From contig PBNE01000003.1 of assembly GCA_002722885.1 (NCBI GenBank), forward strand, positions 74,090 to 138,089: DNA of 64,000 nt. Direction: 5' to 3'. Source of the stretch: Rhodospirillaceae bacterium (lineage in GTDB: Bacteria; Pseudomonadota; Alphaproteobacteria; SP197). Every line of letters starts with the position of its first letter. The stretch's first letter is position 1. The translations under genes and the position numbers were made by a program. The notes beneath the pieces are model-generated. The model ran no database searches. It worked only from the letters and a program-made list of their open reading frames with translations, and had not been told where the DNA came from. This document shows, piece after piece, positions 17,083-26,663 of this stretch.

Positions 17083-18605
17083 GAATCGAACCTCAGGAAG
17101 TCGCGGGCTTCGGCTTCATGCCAGTTACCATAACCACGGTAGTAGCGTTTTGACGCATCGTCATGGGGCTGGAAGTCCAACGGTGTGATTTCGCCGGACA
17201 TAAGCGCCTTGAACACCAGCGCGTTACGCCGCTGTTTCAGCAGAATGCGTTCAGTGAGTTCCTCGAGCCGCCAGCGCTGGCGGACCTCGGCCTCGAAGGC
17301 CCTGACCTCTTCAGCGTGAGCCGGGTCATCGACGAGGTTGTTGCTTTCCTCGGGATCGTGGGCGACGTCGAACAGGCTGCAGGGGCCGCCTTCCCAATGG
17401 ACGTACTTGCGTGTGCCGCGCCGGATCAGCATACCCGGCGCACGGGCCCCTTCGAAGAAAATCTCCGACGCGGTTTCATCATTCCAGCCGCTGCCGTCGC
17501 CATCCATCAGCGGCATCAGGCTGCGACCATCAATGGACTCGACGAGATGGTCGGTGCCTCCGTCCAGGGTCATATCCAGCAGGGTCGGCATCAGGTCCAT
17601 CAGCGAGGTGCACTGACTGACACGGCGCGAGCCCTTCTGTCCGGGCATCGAAATCATCAGGGGCACGCGGCAGGCCCGCTCATAGAAGCTCATCTTGTAC
17701 CAGCAACCACGCTCGCCGAGCATGTCGCCGTGATCGGCCGTGAAGACGATGGCGGTGTTTTCATCGAGTCGGGCCGCGTTCAAGGCATCAAGCACCTTGC
17801 CGATGAGATCATCAACCAGCGCGATCGAGCCGTAGTAGCCGTGACGCGAGGTGCGGATGTGTTCGTCCGTGACCTCGTACTCGCTGCGGTCGTAGTGGCT
17901 GTAGAGCCACTGGCCGTGGCTGTCCCGCTCTTCGGGCGCCATGAAAGGCGTCACCGGCATGTCGATGTCGTCGTGGCGGTAGCGATCCCAGTAGGCCTGG
18001 GGCGTGACATAGGGATCGTGCGGATGGGTGAATGAGACCTTCAGCATAAACGGCCGCTGGTCGGGGCTGCGCGCATAGTCGTAGATCCAGCGCTCTGCGG
18101 CGTGAGCAGCGTCGTAGTCGTGATCCTGCTGGCTGGCGCGCGGAGCGACACCGGCGGTGACGACGTTCTTGAGGGTATGGAACCAGTCGAGCGTGCGGTC
18201 GAGATCGTCCCAGAAACCGAACCAGCAATTGTCGGCAGGGCAGATGTCCATGGTGAGGCGCTTCTCGAGACCATGAAGCTGATCAGCACCGATGTAATGA
18301 GCCTTGCCCGACTGCACCGTGACGTAGCCGTTGGCACGCAGGTAGTGCGCAAAGGTCGGCACCGAAAACTCGTAGTCGCAGCCGCTGTCGAAACAGTTCA
18401 CGGCCGAGGGAAGCTGGCCGGTCAGGAGCCCGGCGCGGGCCGGCACACACAAGGGCGAATTGGAGTAGTGGGCATCGAAGATCGTGCTGTTGGCGGCGAT
18501 CTCGTCGAGCCGCGGCGTTTTCACCACTCTGTGGCCGTAGGCCGGCAAAAAATGCGGCGCGAGCTGGTCGGCCATCAGGAACAGGATGTTCATCGGTTGC
18601 GCCAT
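17079..18605 (-). CDS. betC: Sulfatase, choline-sulfatase-like
   Basis: The 508-residue protein opens NILFLMADQLAPHFLPAYGH and carries the sulfatase motif CVPARAGLLTG, with C53 the residue converted to formylglycine. Metal-site regions include VSFTHPHDPYV and VFTADHGDMLGERGCWYKMS. The C-terminal segment (KRYYRGYGNWHEAEARDFLRF) resembles the conserved tail of choline sulfatases. No signal peptide is present, as expected for cytoplasmic BetC. The 4-nt overlap with a BetA-like gene supports a role in choline-O-sulfate use. A perfect palindrome lies 35 nt upstream of the start. Confidence 0.85.
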   Translation of the reverse strand: MAQPMNILFLMADQLAPHFLPAYGHRVVKTPRLDEIAANSTIFDAHYSNSPLCVPARAGLLTGQLPSAVNCFDSGCDYEFSVPTFAHYLRANGYVTVQSGKAHYIGADQLHGLEKRLTMDICPADNCWFGFWDDLDRTLDWFHTLKNVVTAGVAPRASQQDHDYDAAHAAERWIYDYARSPDQRPFMLKVSFTHPHDPYVTPQAYWDRYRHDDIDMPVTPFMAPEERDSHGQWLYSHYDRSEYEVTDEHIRTSRHGYYGSIALVDDLIGKVLDALNAARLDENTAIVFTADHGDMLGERGCWYKMSFYERACRVPLMISMPGQKGSRRVSQCTSLMDLMPTLLDMTLDGGTDHLVESIDGRSLMPLMDGDGSGWNDETASEIFFEGARAPGMLIRRGTRKYVHWEGGPCSLFDVAHDPEESNNLVDDPAHAEEVRAFEAEVRQRWRLEELTERILLKQRRNALVFKALMSGEITPLDFQPHDDASKRYYRGYGNWHEAEARDFLRFDS

Positions 18606-18639
18606 GGCGCCTCTCTCAAAGGGACCGCAGTGAACCCCG

Positions 18640-18659
18640 GATTGAACGGCTGTTCAATC
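18640..18659. promoter_or_regulatory. Palindromic operator candidate between betC-like and BVMO genes
   Basis: GATTGAAC-GGCT-GTTCAATC is a perfect 8-bp inverted repeat with a 4-nt spacer. It sits in the 112-bp divergent gap between the sulfatase (start 18605) and the monooxygenase (start 18718). The half-site resembles TTGAAC/GTTCAA operators bound by TetR-family regulators such as BetI of choline operons. No such regulator is encoded in this window. Confidence 0.5.
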
Positions 18660-18717
18660 ACCCGTTGCCTGCCTCACGGCTCCCCGACTAGGCTGTCGGC
18701 GGTGACGAGGGAGCGAT

Positions 18718-20310
18718 GTGGTGCCCCATCTCGATGCGGTTGTGGTCGGCGCGGGCTTTTCCGGCCTCTACATGATGCACAGGCTGCGCCAACGGGGCCT
18801 GAACGCACAGGGGTTCGAGGCCGGCAAGGATGTCGGCGGCACGTGGTACTGGAACCGCTATCCCGGCGCACGCTGCGACAGCGAGAGCCTGAGCTATTCC
18901 TACTCGTTCCTGCCGGAGCTCGACCAGGCCTGGCACTGGCCCGAGCGGTACTCCGAACAGCCTGAAATTCTGAAGTACATCGAGCACGTCGCCACCACCC
19001 AGGACCTGCGCCGACACTTCCGCTTCCAAACTCGTGTCACCACCGCCGACTTCGACGAAACAGCCGATCTCTGGACCATCGGCACGGACCAGGGCGACCA
19101 AGTGACGGCACGGTTCCTGATCATGGCCACCGGCTGTCTCTCCCAACCCAACTGGCCGGCCATCGAAGGCCTTGCCGATTTCAAGGGAGAGACCTTCCAC
19201 ACAGGTCTGTGGCCCCATGAAGGCGTCGACTTTGCCGGCAAACAAGTTGCGGTCATCGGCACCGGCTCCAGCGCAATCCAGTCCATCCCGCGGATCGCAA
19301 AACAGGCCGACGTGCTCTTCGTGTTCCAGCGTACGGCGAACCACTGCGTGCCGGCCCAGAACCACGCCATGGATCCCGAGGCCGAGCGTGCCTACAAGGC
19401 CGACTATATGGCCAAGCGTGAGCAAGCCAGGCACTCCTTTGCCGGCGATGTGGTGCCTGAGCTCTACATCACGATCATGGACCTGTCGGACGACGAACTT
19501 GAACGCGAGCTCGACCGGACCTGGGGCCAGGGCGGGTTCTACACTCAGTACCCCTACACCGACATTTTCACGGACAAGCGGGCCAACGACCGTGTCATGG
19601 CCTATTCCCACAGGCACATTCGCAGCCGCGTGAACGACCCCGGTGTCGCTGATCTTCTGTGTGCCAAGGATCACCCGATCGGCACCAAGCGGCTCTGCGC
19701 CGACACCTTGTACTTCGAGACCTACAACGAAGATAACGTTCATCTCGTTGATCTCAATGACACCCCGATCCGTGCAATCAGGGAAGACGGTATCGCCACG
19801 AGCGATCGCGCCTATGAGGTCGATGCCATCGTCTACGCGACCGGGTTCAACGCCATGACCGGCGCGCTGACCTCGGTCGACATCCGGGGCTGCGACGGAC
19901 GCGTGCTCAAGGAGGTCTGGAACGACGGACCCGTGAACTATCTGGGTCTGGGAGTTCATGGTTTTCCGAACCTGTTCACGGTCACGGGTCCGGGCAGCCC
20001 GTCGGTTCTGACAAACATGGTCAGTTCCATCGAGCAACATGTCGAGTGGGTCGACCGCTGCATGACATGGCTGGGGGACCGGGGCGCGACGCGGATCGAG
20101 GCAGATCAGGAAGCCCAGGGCCGATGGGTCGGTTATCTCAACGATTCCGCCAACGCGACTATCTTCCCGCTGGCAAACTCCTGGTACATCGGGGCCAACA
20201 TTCCGGGCAAGGCGCGGGTCTTTCTGCCCTATGTGAACGGGCTCAAGACCTATCGCGACGAATGTGACGCGGTGGCCGAAGACGGCTATGCAGGGTTCGC
20301 GATTGCCTGA
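18718..20310 (+). CDS. Baeyer-Villiger-type flavin monooxygenase, copy 1
   Basis: The 530-residue protein begins with an FAD Rossmann motif (VVVGAGFSGLYMMHRLRQRG). It carries the Baeyer-Villiger fingerprint FKGETFHTGLWPHE (FxGxxxHxxxWP) and the NADPH-binding motif VIGTGSSAIQSIP, and it has the cyclohexanone-monooxygenase-like GGTWYWNRYPGARCDSES segment. These enzymes insert oxygen next to a ketone to form an ester or lactone using NADPH and O2. The start is a GTG at 18718 preceded by GAGGGAG. A close paralogue follows after 27 nt, in the same direction. The ketone substrate is unknown. Confidence 0.9.
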   Translation: MVPHLDAVVVGAGFSGLYMMHRLRQRGLNAQGFEAGKDVGGTWYWNRYPGARCDSESLSYSYSFLPELDQAWHWPERYSEQPEILKYIEHVATTQDLRRHFRFQTRVTTADFDETADLWTIGTDQGDQVTARFLIMATGCLSQPNWPAIEGLADFKGETFHTGLWPHEGVDFAGKQVAVIGTGSSAIQSIPRIAKQADVLFVFQRTANHCVPAQNHAMDPEAERAYKADYMAKREQARHSFAGDVVPELYITIMDLSDDELERELDRTWGQGGFYTQYPYTDIFTDKRANDRVMAYSHRHIRSRVNDPGVADLLCAKDHPIGTKRLCADTLYFETYNEDNVHLVDLNDTPIRAIREDGIATSDRAYEVDAIVYATGFNAMTGALTSVDIRGCDGRVLKEVWNDGPVNYLGLGVHGFPNLFTVTGPGSPSVLTNMVSSIEQHVEWVDRCMTWLGDRGATRIEADQEAQGRWVGYLNDSANATIFPLANSWYIGANIPGKARVFLPYVNGLKTYRDECDAVAEDGYAGFAIA

Positions 20311-20337
20311 CCGTCACCATAAGGAACCGGAGTTTTT

Positions 20338-21927
20338 ATGACCCAACACGATGCCATCGTTGTCGGCACCGGTTTTGCCGGACTCTACATGCTGCATCGG
20401 CTCCACGCGCAGGGCCTGAACGCCATCGTGCTGGAACAGGGTTCCGACGTGGGTGGCACCTGGTACTGGAACCGTTATCCCGGTGCCCGCTGCGATAACG
20501 AAAGCCTGGGTTACTCCTATTCGTTTCTGCCCGACCTCGACCAGGAATGGAGTTGGCCTGAGCGCTACTCCGAACAACCCGTCATCCTGCGCTATCTCAA
20601 CACCGTGGCCGACCGGCTCGATCTGCGCCGCGACATCCGGTTCGACACACGGGTCGAGGCGGCCCGGTTCGATGAGCAATCCAGCACATGGGCCGTCAGC
20701 ACGGCACAGGGTGAGACCCTCACTGCGCGCTATCTGGTCATGGCGACCGGCTGCCTTTCGGTGCCGAATTGGCCCGAGATTCCTGGCCGTGACGACTTTG
20801 ACGGTGATGTGCTGCATACGGCTCTGTGGCCTCACGAAGACTATGACTTCACGGGCAAGACAGTTGCGGTGATAGGCACGGGGTCAACGGCAATCCAGTC
20901 GATCCCGAAGATCGCGGAACAGGCCCGCACGCTCACCGTGTTCCAGCGCACCGCGAACCACTGCGTGCCAGCGCAGAACATGCCGATGGACCCGGAGGTC
21001 GAAGCCGAGCGCAAGGCGCATTATCCCGAGATCAGGGCCAAGTCGCGTTTGACCCGCTCAGGCGATTTCGTGCCGCAGGGTGAAGTGACACTGATGGCAC
21101 TCAGTTCGGATAAACAGCAACGCATTCTGGAAGACTGCTGGCAGCAGGGCGGCTTCTACACGCAATACCCGTTCAACGATGTTCTGACCGACCCCAATGC
21201 GAACGCCATCGTCACCGCCTTCTCCCACGATCAAATTCGCAAGCGGGTGAAGGACCCCGCTGTTGCCGAACTGCTGTGCGCAAAAGACCACCCCTTCGGG
21301 ACCAAGCGGCTCTGTGCCGACACAAACTATTTCGAGACCTACAACCTCGATCATGTGCATCTGGTCAATCTGAAGAGCACGCCGATAAAGGCAATCACGG
21401 CAAGCGGCATACGGACCTCCGCACGTGATCACGAGGTCGATGTCATCGTCTTTGCCACCGGCTTCGATGCCATGACGGGCGCGTTGACCTCCATCGACAT
21501 CGAGGGGCGAGACGGGTTGCGGCTGCGGGACAAATGGGCCGAAGGCACACGCGCCCTGCTGGGTGTGGCCATGAACGGGTTCCCGAACCTCTTCACAGTC
21601 ACGGGGCCGGGCAGCCCGTCTGTGATGATCAACGTGGTACCCGCCATCGAGCAGCATGTCGAATGGATCGACCGGTGCATCGATTGGATGGAGCAACGCG
21701 GCGCGCAAACGATCGAGCCGGAAGCCCGGGCCGAAGACGCCTGGGTCGAGCATGTGAACGAAACGGCCAATGCCACCCTCTTCCCCCAGGCGAACTCCTG
21801 GTACATGGGTGCCAACATTCCCGGCAAACCGCGTATGTTCATGCCCTATGTCGGTGGCCTGGGTGACTTCCGCCGCCGCTGCGACGAAATTGCCGATGAG
21901 GGCTACAGCGGATTTGCTGTGACCTGA
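20338..21927 (+). CDS. Baeyer-Villiger-type flavin monooxygenase, copy 2
   Basis: The 529-residue protein is a close paralogue of the preceding gene along its full length. It has VVGTGFAGLYMLHRLHAQG (FAD), FDGDVLHTALWPHE (fingerprint) and VIGTGSTAIQSIP (NADPH). Differences gather in the region around residues 220–270 and in the C-terminal 60 residues, which shape the substrate pocket in this family. A GGAACCGGAG site lies upstream of the ATG. The pair is probably one transcript. It ends 3 nt from the converging broken sulfotransferase gene. Confidence 0.9.
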   Translation: MTQHDAIVVGTGFAGLYMLHRLHAQGLNAIVLEQGSDVGGTWYWNRYPGARCDNESLGYSYSFLPDLDQEWSWPERYSEQPVILRYLNTVADRLDLRRDIRFDTRVEAARFDEQSSTWAVSTAQGETLTARYLVMATGCLSVPNWPEIPGRDDFDGDVLHTALWPHEDYDFTGKTVAVIGTGSTAIQSIPKIAEQARTLTVFQRTANHCVPAQNMPMDPEVEAERKAHYPEIRAKSRLTRSGDFVPQGEVTLMALSSDKQQRILEDCWQQGGFYTQYPFNDVLTDPNANAIVTAFSHDQIRKRVKDPAVAELLCAKDHPFGTKRLCADTNYFETYNLDHVHLVNLKSTPIKAITASGIRTSARDHEVDVIVFATGFDAMTGALTSIDIEGRDGLRLRDKWAEGTRALLGVAMNGFPNLFTVTGPGSPSVMINVVPAIEQHVEWIDRCIDWMEQRGAQTIEPEARAEDAWVEHVNETANATLFPQANSWYMGANIPGKPRMFMPYVGGLGDFRRRCDEIADEGYSGFAVT

Positions 21928-21930
21928 GCT

Positions 21931-23149
21931 TCAGCCGGCGTGGTGGTGGCGTTGGATCCAGTCCATGCCGCCCATGGCCTCGATCATCGGCGCAAGCTCA
22001 TCTTCACAGCGTTTCCAACGTCCCACAGAGCGATCACTGATCGGCCGGCACACCTGTGTGACCGAGGCGGTCTTGATCAGCCCGCCCTGTTCTCCGGGCG
22101 CGGCACAGTCGGGATGGAAGGCCATGCCGCAGTGCTCGAGACGACGGGCGATCTCGTCCGCTGGGTTCGAAACCAGTTTCTCGTAGCGCACGGCATGGAT
22201 TCGGCTTCCGAGCAACGCGTGCCAGCGATCCATGATGTCGGCGAAGACGCGGTGGGCCCGGCCCGTGTCGGCGAGGTCGCTGGCGTAGCCGTAGCCGAAG
22301 CCCGCCTGGAAACACGACAGGCCGAAATCTAGCGGATGGCGGCGCATCAGCGCGATCAACGGCGCGAAGAGGTGTTTCACCGGCATCTTGTCGACGATGC
22401 GCGAGGCCTTGTCGTCGTGAATGCGAGGCGCGATGGCTTCGAAGTAGAATCGGGCCGCACTGTGCAATTAGCGAGGCCCAAGGGCCTTCGCGATCTCCGT
22501 GCCTGGCGTGTCACGGCCGAAACGGGTCAGCGGGGTCTGCCAGAGATCACCGATACCGGTGCTCTCGCCCACGCCGATGATGTCGGGATGGGCCGAGAGC
22601 ATACGCTCGACGAGCGATGTGCCCGAACGCGGCATGCCGATGATGAAGATCATGCGATCGTCGGGAACCGCCTCGTCCCGCCGCTCCAAAAGAAACTCCG
22701 GCGTGATGATCTCTGCCGGCGGATCAGCCAGGGCGAGATCGCCGTTCGAGTTCGCCCCTAAGGTCGCTGCTTTCCTCTGGGCCATGAGCGAGCACCAGTT
22801 CATGCCAGGCAGAGGTGTGTCCGGAATCGGCAGCGAGCGTAGTCCGTGCCGCTGTGGCGGCGTCAGCCCTGCGACCAAGCGAGTTGTTGATCTGGGTCGC
22901 CGTGTGGTGGAGCGCCGCGTTGCCCGGATACTGCTCGGCGATGGCCGTGATTTCGGCCAGCGCCTCCTCGGCGTGGTGTTCGCCATGCCACAGGGCCGTG
23001 GCATGGCGGTATCGGACCGTGGGGTTATCGGGCGCGAGCGTGAGCGCATCACGATAGATCGCAACCGCGGCGGTCGTGCGACCGACCGCGTAGAGCTTCG
23101 TGCCACGCTGCAGCAGTTCGTCGAGCACCTCGGGATCGTGATCGACCAT
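21931..23149 (-). pseudogene. TPR–sulfotransferase, broken by frameshift and stop
   Basis: From ATG 23149 a TPR region (AVAIYRDALTLAPDNPTVRY, ALHHTATQINNSLGRRADAA) runs to about 22756, where the frame shifts. The next frame gives FIIGMPRSGTSLVERMLSAH, the PAPS-binding loop of sulfotransferases, and HPDIIGVGESTGIGDLW, until a TAA at 22468–22470. After the stop the same frame resumes ASRIVDKMPVKHLFAPLIAL, RIHAVRYEKLVSNPADEIAR and SVGRWKRCEDELAPMIEAMG, the typical C-terminal PAPS/substrate region. Sequence normally found between the TPR and the catalytic domain is also missing. At least two lesions make it non-functional. Confidence 0.85.
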
Positions 23150-23181
23150 CGCCAGACGTTAGTTCTGGCAAAACGGAAACC

Positions 23182-23215
23182 AAAAGAAAAGGGCCGGTCC
23201 CGAAGGACCGACCCC
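23182..23215 (-). terminator. Rho-independent terminator of the SBP gene
   Basis: On the minus strand GGGTCGGTCC-TTC-GGGACCGGCCC forms a strong hairpin (one G–U pair) followed by TTTTCTTTTG. It lies 24 nt downstream of the substrate-binding-protein stop codon (23239). Confidence 0.85.
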
Positions 23216-23238
23216 ATTCAATCGAAACAGGAACGCGA

Positions 23239-24849
23239 TCAGGCCTGGCTGTCGTCGATCCAGATCTCATCCCAGAAGAAGTAACCCATCGCACCGTACG
23301 GATTGGCTTCCAGTCCCTGGATGCGATTGGACTTGCCGTCGAGCCACGGCACGAAGACTGGCAGGATCTGCGCGCTTTCGTTGTAGAGCATCCACTGCAT
23401 CTCGCAGTACATCTCCTTGCGCAGATCGGGGTCCTTCTCGCCGCGCGCCGCGACCAGAAGTTCGTCGAAGCGCTCGTTGTTCCAGAACGATTCGTTCCAG
23501 TCGCCACCACCCTTGTAGGCGATCGAGAGGATCATGTCGGCAACCGGACGGCCGGCCCAGGATGAACCGGACCACGGCGCGGTCATCCAGACCGCACCCC
23601 AGTAACCATCCGACGGGTTGACCTTGGCCTTGACGTTCAGGCCGCTCTCGCGGGCCAGCGCGGCAAAGGCCTCACCGGCCGCAGAACCGCCAAAGGTACT
23701 GTCGGCAACATTAAGCTCGAGCTCGATGTTCTCCATGCCGGCCTGCTTGAGGTGATAGGCCACCTTGTCGGGATCGGCCATGCGCTGCGGGATATCATCG
23801 CAGTGCATGGGATCGAACGGCGGGATCGGGTGGTCGTTACCCACAGCACCCTGACCGTTGAACGCGATCTCAAGGAACTTCTCGCGATCAACCGCATTCT
23901 TCACAGCCAAACGAAGGTCCATGTTGGTGTACGGGTCCGTGTCGCCACGCATCGGGAATGTCAGATGCGAGCCGCTGGGAGCAACCATCATGCTGGCACG
24001 ATCCGACTCCTCGACATTCTGGATGAAGGCCGAATCGACGGTACGAATGATGTCGACTTCACCGGCCACCAGCGCGTTCACACGCGAGGTGTTGTCCGGA
24101 ATACCGATGATCTCGATCGAGTCCGTGTAGGCCCCGTCTTCCTTCCAGTAGTTCTCATGACGCGTGAAGATCGAACCGATGCCGGGTTCGTACTCTTCAA
24201 TCTTCCAAGGACCGGTCCCGACATAACCGTGGTTGTAGTCTTCCAAGTCCGCGGGCTGGACCGAGAAGTGGTATTCGCTGAGCACGATCGGCAGGTCGGC
24301 GTTCGGCGAATCGAGTTCGGCCACCAGCACGTTCGGGCCGTCGGCACGGAACTGGGTCACGCTGGTGATGTAGCTGCGCGCCGGAGACGGGCTGTCTTCC
24401 GCATGGTGGCGGTTGAACGAGTGCACAACATCTTCGGCCGTCATGGTCTTGCCGTTGTGGAACTCTACGCCTTCACGCAGTTCGAAATGCCACACCGTCG
24501 AATCGGCATTGCCTTCCCAGCCTGTCGCCAGCGCGCCGACGAGGCCATTGTCGCCCTGGCCGGGCTTGGTTTCGGTCAAGCGGTTCGACAGGGCGCCGTT
24601 CCGGTCGAGATCCGACCAGTTGACGATGAGGGTCGGATCGACCGTGCCGCCCGCAGAATCGTCCGACGATGCCATCACAATATGCCCGCCGCGCTGCGGC
24701 GTGGCTGCCTGGGCTTCCTTGATCGTAGCCTCAATGAAGGTTCCGGCAGCAGCAGCCGTCAGGCCCATGCCCATCAAGCCGGCATTGAAGTCGCGGCGCG
24801 ACACCTTGCCCTTAATAAACTCTGACTTGAGTACTTCTTTCTTATCCAC
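23239..24849 (-). CDS. Tat-exported peptide-type ABC transporter substrate-binding protein (SBP family 5)
   Basis: The chosen GTG (24849) is preceded by GGAGG at 6 nt and gives 536 residues. Upstream in-frame codons to 24930 lack family likeness. The N-terminus has a twin-arginine signal (VSRRDFNAGLMGMGLTAAAA). The mature protein is a DppA/OppA-type binding protein: HFELREGVEFHNGKTMTAED, VGTGPWKIEEYEPG, LRLAVKNAVDREKFLEIAFN and a C-terminal YNESAQILPVFVPW. It would capture peptides, opines or related amines in the periplasm. No permease or ATPase genes adjoin it, so it stands alone here. Confidence 0.9.
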   Translation of the reverse strand: MDKKEVLKSEFIKGKVSRRDFNAGLMGMGLTAAAAGTFIEATIKEAQAATPQRGGHIVMASSDDSAGGTVDPTLIVNWSDLDRNGALSNRLTETKPGQGDNGLVGALATGWEGNADSTVWHFELREGVEFHNGKTMTAEDVVHSFNRHHAEDSPSPARSYITSVTQFRADGPNVLVAELDSPNADLPIVLSEYHFSVQPADLEDYNHGYVGTGPWKIEEYEPGIGSIFTRHENYWKEDGAYTDSIEIIGIPDNTSRVNALVAGEVDIIRTVDSAFIQNVEESDRASMMVAPSGSHLTFPMRGDTDPYTNMDLRLAVKNAVDREKFLEIAFNGQGAVGNDHPIPPFDPMHCDDIPQRMADPDKVAYHLKQAGMENIELELNVADSTFGGSAAGEAFAALARESGLNVKAKVNPSDGYWGAVWMTAPWSGSSWAGRPVADMILSIAYKGGGDWNESFWNNERFDELLVAARGEKDPDLRKEMYCEMQWMLYNESAQILPVFVPWLDGKSNRIQGLEANPYGAMGYFFWDEIWIDDSQA

Positions 24850-25064
24850 GTGATGCCTCCTTGCATCTGTAGTGACCGCAAACAGACCCTTTACGAGCCG
24901 TTTTACACTGATCGTTACCCTACGGCGCATGCATGAACAAACAATAGGTTATTTTACGTCGTAGGTTCAGTTTTTCTAATGATGTGATGTGGCAGAACCT
25001 TGGCAATGGAATAAAGAAGACGTCATGATGAGGTTCGAACCGACGAACGGACATGGGGGATGTC
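24850..25064. other. Divergent intergenic region
   Basis: This AT-richer stretch separates the divergent substrate-binding-protein gene and the Sel1-repeat relic. It must hold both promoters, but I cannot assign a −35/−10 pair with confidence and see no clear operator. Confidence 0.4.
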
Positions 25065-25559
25065 ATGCTCGCGACGTTCGGGATCGTTATTCTTGTAGTG
25101 TTTTCGGCCCTGCCGGTTCGTGCAGTGTATCTGGAGGTCGTCGAGGCCTTCATCCAGGGCGACTACGAGACCGCCTACCGTGACCTTGCACCGTTTGCCA
25201 ACAGCGGCGAGGCCGAAGCTCAGCTCTTTATGGGAATCATGGAGCAGAACGGGTTCGGGGCTCAGAAGAACCTGGAAGATACAGCGAACTGGTACCAGCT
25301 GGTAGGCAGCCAGGGCAACCCGGATGCTCAGTACAATCTGGCGCTGCTCTACGGCAACGGCCTCGGGGTCCCGCTGGACCACAGCCAGTCTGCGGCCTGG
25401 CTGCGCAAGGCGGCCGAACAGGGCCACGCCGAGACACAGTATCGTCTTGGGATGCTGCTGATCGCCGGACAGGGTGTCAGCCAGGACGTCGCCGAAGCCG
25501 CGGTCTGACAACACGAGGCGGCCGAACAGATGATCGATGGCACGCAACCAGCTTTGTAG
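25065..25559 (+). pseudogene. Sel1-repeat protein, 5' half of a split gene
   Basis: From ATG 25065 a signal peptide (MLATFGIVILVVFSALPVRA) leads into Sel1-like repeats: GDYETAYRDLAPFANSGEAE, NPDAQYNLALLYGNGLGVPL and HAETQYRLGMLLIAGQGVSQ. A TGA at 25506–25508 interrupts the last visible repeat (AEAAV*QHEAAEQ), and the frame ends at a TAG at 25557. Sel1 proteins are solenoid adaptors for protein–protein contacts. The matching C-terminal repeat is found in the same orientation at 32727–32950, with the photolyase island between them. Confidence 0.85.
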
Positions 25560-25653
25560 AGTTTTTAGCACTCACGGACTTTTGCAGGTTTTCTAGTGGT
25601 CTAAATTCGCCCGGTGCGCAGAATTAGCCGCCTTAAGCTCGATAGAGGTAGAA

Positions 25654-26160
25654 ATGGTAGAACCAGCGAGGGATAGTCCCAAGAGGAGCCGTGATCTGTT
25701 CGGTCTCCTCGCGTTCATCACTCTTTGCCTTGCGGTATCCGGTGGTGGTGGCGCCATCACGGCAACCAGCGTCGATACCTGGTATCAAGCGCTCGAGAAG
25801 CCGCCTTTTAATCCGCCAGATTGGTTATTCGCGCCCGTTTGGACCACACTTTATATCCTGATGGGCATCGCGGCTTGGCGAGTATGGAGACTTCGGTCAT
25901 TCGAGGCGACGCGGATGGCTTTTGCGGTCTTCGGCGCACAGCTCTGCCTCAACCTCGCTTGGTCGTTCCTGTTTTTCGCGTTGCAGCGGATCGACCTAGC
26001 GTTGCTCGAGATTATCATTTTGCTCATTGCGATCATCACCAACACGATCGTGTTCTGGCGGATCGAACGCCTGGCGGGCCTGCTGTTCGTGCCCTACGCT
26101 GTCTGGGTCACCTACGCGACAATACTCAATGCCGCACTCTGGCTGCTAAACGCAACTTAG
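25654..26160 (+). CDS. tspO: TspO/MBR family membrane protein
   Basis: The 168-residue protein has the five hydrophobic helices of TspO/translocator proteins and the family hallmarks WYQALEKPPFNPPDWLFAPV and WTTLYILMGIAAWRVW. NLAWSFLFFALQRIDLALLE and PYAVWVTYATILNAALWLLN follow in helices three and five. TspO binds porphyrins and other tetrapyrroles; in Rhodobacter it down-regulates photopigment genes. Its place at the head of a photolyase cluster suits a light- or oxygen-stress role. The end overlaps the convergent CIA30-like gene by 4 nt. Confidence 0.95.
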   Translation: MVEPARDSPKRSRDLFGLLAFITLCLAVSGGGGAITATSVDTWYQALEKPPFNPPDWLFAPVWTTLYILMGIAAWRVWRLRSFEATRMAFAVFGAQLCLNLAWSFLFFALQRIDLALLEIIILLIAIITNTIVFWRIERLAGLLFVPYAVWVTYATILNAALWLLNAT

Positions 26161-26663
26161 CGATAGAAGGTAAGCTCGGTAACCGCGAGGTCCGCGTAGA
26201 ACGCGCATCCAATAGCGACCAGACCGATGCGGCGGAGCCGCGTCTTGTCCAAAGGGGCTTCGAGCCGATATGGCACAAAGGCCTCGAAGGGAAGATCAAT
26301 AGTCTTCCAGTCCGACCCTGCGGTGAAATGATTCCGATAGGACTGCCACGGCCGGACATTATCTGGTGTCCGGAGATGAACAGAGTATTTCTCGCCATTG
26401 CCGCGGACGACGATCCGCACCCCGGAGAAGCCAGATGCGTCAAGAGTATCTCCCGAGGGGGCTAGATCGAGCGCCGCTTGGATGAAGCCCCCATCATTCT
26501 CTAGTCGAACATCGCCCGTCATGCACAGACTGGGGCGGCCATCTATCACGCCGTGAGATACGTTGGCCTTGGAGATTCCGCCCATGACTTGGTCGCTGAC
26601 ACCACCCCACCGGGCGCCCAGCTTGGAGACAAGGCGGTAATCGGTAAAGTCGTCGATCAGCAT
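26157..26663 (-). CDS. CIA30 (NDUFAF1-like) family protein
   Basis: The 168-residue protein begins MLIDDFTDYRLVSKLGARWG and continues VSDQVMGGISKANVSH, the hallmark start of the CIA30 family, with GFSGVRIVVRGNGEKYSVHL and WKTIDLPFEAFVPYR in the galactose-binding-like β-sandwich. In mitochondria the family helps assemble complex I. Bacterial versions are often found in light-stress gene sets, with unknown role. The ATG at 26663 is chosen because the 20 residues added by an earlier start are not family-like. It is the only gene of the island on the minus strand. Confidence 0.85.
   Translation of the reverse strand: MLIDDFTDYRLVSKLGARWGGVSDQVMGGISKANVSHGVIDGRPSLCMTGDVRLENDGGFIQAALDLAPSGDTLDASGFSGVRIVVRGNGEKYSVHLRTPDNVRPWQSYRNHFTAGSDWKTIDLPFEAFVPYRLEAPLDKTRLRRIGLVAIGCAFYADLAVTELTFYR

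Noticed and set aside
18688-20040. Long antisense frame (450 codons) across the first monooxygenase
   Set aside because: It is a shadow of a high-GC gene; the opposite frame contains the full Baeyer-Villiger fingerprint.
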